From assembly GCA_002317225.1 (NCBI GenBank), contig DCIW01000059.1, forward strand, positions 1-10,636: a stretch of DNA of 10,636 bases, written 5' to 3'. Below are positions 6,604 to 10,636 of the stretch, in pieces; position 1 is the first letter of the stretch; each line of letters opens with the position of its first letter. The notes under the pieces were generated by a model. That model did not search any database, was not told the DNA's origin, and saw only the letters and a program-made list of their open reading frames with translations. A program made the translations under genes and the position numbers. This stretch comes from Prevotellaceae bacterium UBA1716. GTDB taxonomy: Bacteria; Bacteroidota; Bacteroidia; Bacteroidales; Bacteroidaceae.

Positions 6604-7602
6604 ATGAAGAAAATACTCACAATCGCAGCACTCGCTATTACTGCTATGAGTGCTAACGCTCAGGAAGCAGATCGCTTCGTAGGCAATCAGCATGTTCGTT
6701 TCCAGACAGCGTGCCATCCTCAGGATGTAATGCATTATGACACAAAGACTCTCCGCGACCGTTTCGTTATGGAAAAGGTTATGGAAGCAGATTCTATCCT
6801 CCTCACTTACTCACACTACGACCGCTTCATCTTCGGTGGAGCAATGCCTGTGAAGAAGACTCTCAAACTCGAGAACTTCTTCGAACTTGGTCTCGATGTT
6901 GATAAGACAATCACAGATAAGTACTTCATGTACAACCGCGAACTTGGTGTTGTAAACTGTGGTCAGGGCGAAGGTTATGTAATCGTTGATGGTAAGGAAT
7001 ATGCTCTCTCTCCAAAGGAGGCACTCTACATCGGTCGTGGTCATATCGGTAAGGGAAAGGACGTGAACAAGTCTGTTGAGTTCCGTTCAAAGGATGCAAA
7101 CAAACCTGCTAAGTTCTACCTCAATTCTGCAACTGCTCACCAGCACTACAAGACTCAGTGGATCACACTTGATGGTCGTAAGGGTTCGCTCAAGGCTGCA
7201 GTTTGGGGTCCAGTAGGTACAACAGAAGAGGCTAATAATCGAACAGTTTATAAGCTTATCGTAAACGATGTTCTTGAAGAAGGTCCATGTCAGCTTCAGC
7301 TCGGTCTCACTCAGCTCAACCCAGGTGCTGTTTGGAACACAATGCCACCTCACACTCACGGTCGTCGTATCGAGGCATACTATTACTTTAATCTCCCAGC
7401 AGAGCAGACTATCTCTCACGTAATGGGTCAGCCAAACGAGACTCGTAACGTATGGCTCCATAACGAACAGGCAATCATGTCACCTGAGTGGTCAATCCAC
7501 GCTGCTGCAGGTACTTACTACTATACATTCATTTGGGGTATGGCAGGTGAGAACCTTTACTACAATGATAAGGATAATATTCCTGTAATAGACATAAGGT
7601 AA
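6604..7602 (+). CDS. kduI: Exported 4-deoxy-5-ketouronate isomerase (KduI family)
   Basis: A 332-residue protein of the KduI family, which converts 5-dehydro-4-deoxy-D-glucuronate (from lyase-cleaved pectin or glycosaminoglycan) to 3-deoxy-D-glycero-2,5-hexodiulosonate. The cupin metal site is visible: P-P-H250-T-H252-G-R-R-I-E257 and a distal W-S-I-H299, corresponding to the His/His/Glu/His zinc ligands of the E. coli enzyme. The ending TFIWGMAGENLYYND is typical. Unusual is the N-terminus: MKKILTIAALAITAMSANA, a classical signal peptide with cleavage expected after A19, whereas E. coli KduI is cytoplasmic (278 residues). The mature protein would be about 313 residues and periplasmic. It lies 11 nt after the EIIC-like permease gene with only A/T-rich sequence between, so the two are one transcription unit. 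Catalysis is well supported by motif; the location rests on the signal peptide. Confidence 0.88.
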   Translation: MKKILTIAALAITAMSANAQEADRFVGNQHVRFQTACHPQDVMHYDTKTLRDRFVMEKVMEADSILLTYSHYDRFIFGGAMPVKKTLKLENFFELGLDVDKTITDKYFMYNRELGVVNCGQGEGYVIVDGKEYALSPKEALYIGRGHIGKGKDVNKSVEFRSKDANKPAKFYLNSATAHQHYKTQWITLDGRKGSLKAAVWGPVGTTEEANNRTVYKLIVNDVLEEGPCQLQLGLTQLNPGAVWNTMPPHTHGRRIEAYYYFNLPAEQTISHVMGQPNETRNVWLHNEQAIMSPEWSIHAAAGTYYYTFIWGMAGENLYYNDKDNIPVIDIR

Positions 7603-7709
7603 TGCATAATGCATAATTCATAATTCATAATTGGGTTGCACTTGGTTCGATATCTGTAATCGTCGTCCCGGAGGCTTAATTATGAATTATGCATTATGCA
7701 TTATGAATT
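7601..7709. repeat. Heptad-repeat inverted repeat between kduI and the guanylyltransferase gene
   Basis: Two 32-nt arms, 7601-7632 and 7678-7709, are inverted copies matching at 30 of 32 positions. Each arm is built of four 7-bp units: AATGCAT twice then AATTCAT twice on the left; AATTATG twice then CATTATG twice on the right; both end in AATT. The 45-nt spacer (7633-7677) is more G/C-rich and contains CCCGGAGG. The left arm begins inside the kduI stop codon and the right arm ends 11 nt before the next ATG. As RNA it would form a long A/U-rich hairpin. No run of U follows the stem, so it is not a standard intrinsic terminator. Confidence 0.85.
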
Positions 7710-7720
7710 AAATCAACGCC

Positions 7721-8806
7721 ATGAATAGAAACCATTATTGCATAATTCTTGCTGGAGGAATAGGTTCTCGCCTATGGCCTGCAAGCCGCCAATCAAAACC
7801 TAAGCAGTTTCTTGATGTGCTTGAGGTGGGGCAGACATTGCTGCAGATGACTTATGCACGCTTTTCAAAATTTATATCTCAGGAAAACATCATAGTAGCC
7901 ACAAACATGAATTATGCCGACTTGGTGCGTGAACAAATTCCACAACTCCCTCCAGGCAATCTCCTTCTCGAACCAATGCGCCGCAACAATGTTCCTGCGG
8001 CAGTTTGGGCGGCACTCGAAGTGGGTCGTCGCAATCCAAATGCAGCGATGGTTGTGAGTCCTTGCGACCAAAAGATTACCGAAGAAGAAAACTTTGCAGA
8101 AGATGTGATGCACGCACTTGAGTATGCTCGACATAATCGCCATCGCCTTGTAACTCTTGGAGTTCGACCTCTCGAGGCTTCCTCCCACTTTGGTTATATT
8201 CAGATGGATGATGAAGTGGCAAAAGATATTTATTCCGTTCAGAGCTTTACCGAAAAGCCGGAGAAGGACTATGCACAAATCTTTATGGAAAGCGGTGAGT
8301 TCCTTTGGAACACTGGTCTTTTCGTTTGGACTCCAGATGCCTTCACTTCTGCTATAGTCGAAGCGATGCCTATGCTCGGAAGCGAATACGATGAAATCAT
8401 GCGTCGTTATCGTGTAGGAGATAATGTTCCTGAAGTTGTGGAACGAATCTTCTCTCGTTCTCCGAACCTCACCATCGAACAGAGTGTGCTTGAGAAATCA
8501 AACAATGTAGATGTGATGCTCTGCCACTTCGGATGGGTTGATATCGGTTCGTGGAGAAGCGTGCATTATGCTTTCCCGAAGGATGAAAATCGCAACGTAA
8601 TCATCGATTCCAAATCCCTTCTTTACGATTGTCACAACTGCCTTATCAAACTTCCCGAAGGTCATGTGGCAGTCATCGAAGGTCTTGATGATTACATAGT
8701 TGTCGAAGATGGCAAAGTCCTTGTGATTTGCAAGAAGTCCGACCCAAAGGCAATTCGCAAGTTTGTGAATGATGCACAGTTGAATTTGGGAGAGGAGTTC
8801 GTTTAA
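7721..8806 (+). CDS. Mannose-1-phosphate guanylyltransferase
   Basis: A 361-residue cytoplasmic nucleotidyltransferase making GDP-mannose from mannose 1-phosphate and GTP, a precursor for surface polysaccharide, fucose and glycan synthesis. The nucleotide-binding signature L10-AGGIGSRLWPASR with SKPKQFL (K28 the pyrophosphorylase lysine) opens the protein; later come F-T-E-K-P, W-N-T-G-L-F-V-W and G271-WVDIGSW, all characteristic of the ManC/RfbM group. The length matches the single-domain form without the C-terminal isomerase domain of bifunctional ManC (about 470 residues). Two usually conserved places differ: E84-PMRRNNVPA where EPxxRNTAP is common, and S113-PCDQ where a PSDH or PADH sequence is usual; SHFGYIQ replaces TGYGYIQ. 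It may be a divergent paralogue. No promoter is visible in the palindromic gap upstream, so it may be read from the kduI unit. It converges on the TlpA-like gene. Confidence 0.85.
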   Translation: MNRNHYCIILAGGIGSRLWPASRQSKPKQFLDVLEVGQTLLQMTYARFSKFISQENIIVATNMNYADLVREQIPQLPPGNLLLEPMRRNNVPAAVWAALEVGRRNPNAAMVVSPCDQKITEEENFAEDVMHALEYARHNRHRLVTLGVRPLEASSHFGYIQMDDEVAKDIYSVQSFTEKPEKDYAQIFMESGEFLWNTGLFVWTPDAFTSAIVEAMPMLGSEYDEIMRRYRVGDNVPEVVERIFSRSPNLTIEQSVLEKSNNVDVMLCHFGWVDIGSWRSVHYAFPKDENRNVIIDSKSLLYDCHNCLIKLPEGHVAVIEGLDDYIVVEDGKVLVICKKSDPKAIRKFVNDAQLNLGEEFV

Positions 8807-8974
8807 AAGACCCTCCCCCCGCCCTCCCTATAGGGAGGGAGTAGATACTGAGACAAGCGATAGTAAAGCAATAGATTATCAATAATAAAGCCAGATGATT
8901 TGATATCACCTGGCTTTACTCTGTTTATCTTACATCCTACTCCCTCCCTTTAGGGAGGGCGGGGGGAGGGTCTT
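8807..8974. repeat. G/C-tract inverted repeat filling the convergent gap
   Basis: Two 38-nt arms, 8807-8844 and 8937-8974, are inverted copies with a single mismatch (37 of 38). Each arm also holds its own palindrome: CCCTCCCTATAGGGAGGG at 8822-8839 (perfect) and CCCTCCC-TTTA-GGGAGGG at 8942-8959. The outer part is C-rich on the left and G-rich on the right; 8953-8970 reads GGGAGGGCGGGGGGAGGG, four G-tracts able to form a quadruplex, and 8811-8828 has the same on the other strand. The element begins directly after the guanylyltransferase stop and ends 1 nt before the stop codon of the TlpA-like gene. The 92-nt centre contains a terminator hairpin. Confidence 0.9.
8886..8918. terminator. Probable bidirectional terminator
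   Basis: A perfect 9-bp stem TAAAGCCAG / CTGGCTTTA (8886-8894 with 8910-8918) continues, after one mismatch, into TGAT / ATCA and a 5-nt loop. T-containing sequence flanks both ends (CTCTGTTT on the plus side; TTATTGATAAT on the minus side). It lies midway between convergent genes. Confidence 0.7.
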
Positions 8975-8975
8975 C

Positions 8976-10127
8976 TTACAAAAGTTTTTGTATCTCCTCT
9001 TCCAAACTTCCACCCAACAAAACATCGCGACCTACGATTTCGTTATTCTTGTTGATGAGGAAATAAGTTGGCAAATCCTGAACACCATACAAACGGGTTG
9101 CAGCACCATCAGTCTCATGAACGCAAGTCCAAGGGAGATGCTCAACCGAAGTCTTCCAGAAGTGGATGTCATCATCAAGACTTACCTGATAGATTGTGAA
9201 ACCGCGATCCTTATACTTATTATATATTTCGCGTAAGAGACGAGTACGTTGAGCCGATTCCTTAGCACCAAACACGGTGAAGTCGAGCATCACAACCTTA
9301 CCCTTCAAACTCTTGATACTGTGGAGCTTGCTGTTGATGTCAGGAAGGTTCACATCGATGATCGAAGTCTCCTCAATCTTGCCCTCATCTACCTCAAGCA
9401 CAGTCTGCTTTGGAGTGGCAGTATTGTCCATTCCCTTGATAGCCATGTTGCAGAGTTGCTCTGTACGTTTTGCATCAGGATAATTCGCATCCCACGATGT
9501 AGCAACCGAAGCATACACCTTCACATCCTTACGATCCGAAACCGGATTGAAGAGCATGAACGAACCGCGAGCATCTGTCAAACTCTGACATACAGCATAA
9601 TAAGCGTATGCCTTCGAAGGGTCCTGATAGATGTAGTTCACCTTGATGTTCTCCTTGTAGTTCTCGATGATGTTCTGGATGCTATCGAGGATATCACCAG
9701 GATACATGTTCTGGTTAGTCTCTATTTCCACGAGGCGCTTCTGCACCTTCTGCTGAAGGAGAGATATTTCCTTAATCTTCTGACAGTTTTCCGAACCTTC
9801 CACCGTATAGTCGGTAGTCATCTTGTCATACGAAGCCTTCACCGTTACGGTTTCAGTAGAGTCGATTGAGAGGTTGATATACTTGTCTGCGATGCGGAGA
9901 ATATAGAAATCTGGGCATCCTACCGGAGCATCAGCCTTCAGGCTGAACTCACCATTTGCACCCAATTTTACAGAGTCCAATTTGATGAGACCGTCGAGTG
10001 TGGCAGCCTCGAGATAGAGCGTAGAATCTTGAGCCCCTTCGATAGCTCCTTCTACGTGGAACTTAGGACTGTTGTCGCATGCTGCACAAAGAGCCGCAGC
10101 AGCTATGAAATATGATACTTTCTTCAT
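8976..10127 (-). CDS. TlpA-like thioredoxin-fold lipoprotein with DUF4369-like N-terminus, CxxC lost
   Basis: A 383-residue protein. The start at 10127 is preferred to longer in-frame options because it begins a lipoprotein signal (MKKVSYFIAAAALCAAC17) and the promoter -7 box lies just upstream. The lipobox is slightly atypical, with Cys rather than Leu at -3. Residues about 23-97 resemble the beta-rich DUF4369 domain (HVEGAIEGAQDSTLYLE...), the middle is helical, and about 260-383 is a TlpA/AhpC-type thioredoxin fold: GKVVMLDFTVFGAKES, YQVSLDDD, and a cis-proline loop D-L-P353-T-Y-F-L-I. The redox motif is absent: by alignment to DFWASWCxxC, the two cysteines are A288 and S291. It therefore cannot act as a normal disulfide reductase and may bind or scaffold instead. 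Probably attached to a membrane, facing the periplasm or outside. It is a single-gene unit ending at the convergent palindrome; the partner is unknown. Confidence 0.82.
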   Translation of the reverse strand: MKKVSYFIAAAALCAACDNSPKFHVEGAIEGAQDSTLYLEAATLDGLIKLDSVKLGANGEFSLKADAPVGCPDFYILRIADKYINLSIDSTETVTVKASYDKMTTDYTVEGSENCQKIKEISLLQQKVQKRLVEIETNQNMYPGDILDSIQNIIENYKENIKVNYIYQDPSKAYAYYAVCQSLTDARGSFMLFNPVSDRKDVKVYASVATSWDANYPDAKRTEQLCNMAIKGMDNTATPKQTVLEVDEGKIEETSIIDVNLPDINSKLHSIKSLKGKVVMLDFTVFGAKESAQRTRLLREIYNKYKDRGFTIYQVSLDDDIHFWKTSVEHLPWTCVHETDGAATRLYGVQDLPTYFLINKNNEIVGRDVLLGGSLEEEIQKLL

Positions 10128-10147
10128 TGTTGTATGATAATTTTGTG

Positions 10148-10155
10148 CAAAAGTA
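10148..10155 (-). promoter_or_regulatory. -7 box for the TlpA-like lipoprotein gene
   Basis: Read on the minus strand this is TACTTTTG, matching TAnnTTTG, about 20 nt upstream of the start codon at 10127. The -33 region is poor (AGTG at about 10176-10179), so only the -7 element is well supported. Confidence 0.55.
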
Positions 10156-10251
10156 GTAATAATATCTGTATTAATCACTAAAAAAACATAAAATTTAATA
10201 TTCATTAGCAAATTCTTGCCCCTTCATTCTTCTTTTCTTATTTAAAATGAG

Positions 10252-10259
10252 TAACTTTG
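10252..10259 (+). promoter_or_regulatory. -7 box for pnp
   Basis: TAACTTTG matches TAnnTTTG. No clear TTTG occurs 19-21 nt upstream. Transcription would begin near 10266, giving a leader of about 50 nt that includes the hairpin at 10271-10285. Confidence 0.55.
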
Positions 10260-10270
10260 TGCGATTTTCT

Positions 10271-10285
10271 GCGCCAATGGGGCGC
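10271..10285 (+). promoter_or_regulatory. Small G/C hairpin in the pnp leader
   Basis: GCGCC, a 5-nt loop AATGG, then GGCGC form a 5-bp stem just downstream of the predicted start of transcription. A TATTTGATGTTTTTT stretch follows, so the pair could act as a weak attenuator or as a structure affecting leader stability. The stem is short and this is tentative. Confidence 0.35.
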
Positions 10286-10314
10286 TATTTGATGTTTTTT
10301 ATACAAAATTTAAG

Positions 10315-10636
10315 ATGAACGTAATTACAAAGACAGTCTCTTTGCCTGATGGACGCGAAATCAGCATTGAGACAGGAAAGCTCGCAAAGCAAGCGGATGG
10401 ATCAGTTATGCTCCGTATGGGCAACACTATGCTCCTCGCCACTGTTTGTGCAGCAAAAGATGCAGTACCAGGAACAGATTTTATGCCACTCCAGGTAGAG
10501 TATCGTGAAAAGTATGCGGCAGCTGGCCGTTTCCCTGGAGGTTTCACAAAGCGTGAAGGCAAGGCTTCGGATGAGGAAATCCTCACTTGCCGTCTCGTAG
10601 ACCGTGCACTCCGTCCTCTGTTCCCATCTAATTACC
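10315..10636 (+). CDS. pnp: Polynucleotide phosphorylase, N-terminal part
   Basis: The first 107 codons of a gene that runs off the window; the family usually has about 700-740 residues. The sequence MNVITKTVSLPDGREISIETGKLAKQ begins the first RNase PH domain, and G71-RFPGGFTKREGKASDEE followed by LTCRLVDRALRPLFP matches the conserved block that in E. coli PNPase is GKIPGGFFKREGRPSE...RLIDRPIRPLFP. This block includes the arginine loop that contacts RNA. PNPase degrades RNA 3' to 5' by phosphorolysis and can add tails in the reverse reaction, acting in the cytoplasm. The start at 10315 follows A/T-rich sequence and is the only ATG consistent with the family N-terminus. The gene is divergent from the TlpA-like lipoprotein, with 187 nt between the starts that holds both promoters. 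Confidence 0.93.
   Translation, partial: MNVITKTVSLPDGREISIETGKLAKQADGSVMLRMGNTMLLATVCAAKDAVPGTDFMPLQVEYREKYAAAGRFPGGFTKREGKASDEEILTCRLVDRALRPLFPSNY

Noticed and set aside
8811..8974. A CRISPR array or insertion-sequence ends
   Set aside because: There are only two inverted arms, no regularly spaced direct repeats and spacers, and no transposase frame between them.
9249..9869. A 206-codon plus-strand open frame opposite the TlpA-like gene
   Set aside because: It is a mirror of the lipoprotein gene, with a His/Leu-rich product, no upstream promoter box and no family resemblance.

Overview
The window looks like a chromosomal segment of a Bacteroidota bacterium, most likely order Bacteroidales (Bacteroides/Prevotella type). 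Four of the five promoter candidates listed sit in gene-flanking gaps with the phylum's TAnnTTTG -7 box, two of them with a well-spaced TTTG -33 box, and the fifth carries the -7 box alone upstream of the ferredoxin gene. Starts lack Shine-Dalgarno motifs and are preceded by A/T-rich DNA. The gene families (TlpA-like lipoprotein with a DUF4369-like front, TatAC without TatB, a 361-aa mannose-1-phosphate guanylyltransferase) also fit. No rRNA, tRNA, CRISPR array, insertion sequence or integrase was seen.

Layout. Positions 1-910 (minus strand) hold the N-terminal part of a DASS/SLC13-type anion permease, cut by the window edge, and upstream of it a small secreted heavy-metal-associated (HMA) domain protein. 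From a divergent promoter region at about 943-991, a plus-strand cluster runs to 5108: a polytopic NapH-like membrane ferredoxin fused to a NapG-like ferredoxin through an internal twin-arginine signal, a Tat-type lipoprotein aldo/keto reductase with two C-terminal cysteine clusters, then tatA and tatC, which overlap by 4 nt. A strong promoter (5135-5166) then drives a second plus-strand unit: a GatC-like PTS EIIC permease with no other PTS component nearby, and a KduI-type 4-deoxy-5-ketouronate isomerase that carries a signal peptide. Downstream on the same strand is a mannose-1-phosphate guanylyltransferase, convergent with a TlpA-fold lipoprotein (8976-10127, minus). The 5' part of pnp (polynucleotide phosphorylase) starts at 10315 and runs off the window.

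How the genes may work together. The Tat cluster reads as a self-contained export and electron-transfer module: both redox proteins have RR signals and the translocase is encoded with them. The inferred flow is from cytoplasmic clusters through the membrane part to periplasmic clusters and on to the lipoprotein reductase. The EIIC/KduI pair suggests that an unsaturated-uronate breakdown product is isomerised in the periplasm and then imported by a permease working without phosphotransfer. Both are inferences from sequence and context.

Three intergenic gaps are almost completely filled by palindromic sequence: heptad-repeat inverted repeats at 4103-4208 and 7601-7709, and a G/C-tract inverted repeat at 8807-8974 that encloses a probable bidirectional terminator. 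They start or end within 0-6 nt of stop codons and are the least explained DNA in the window.
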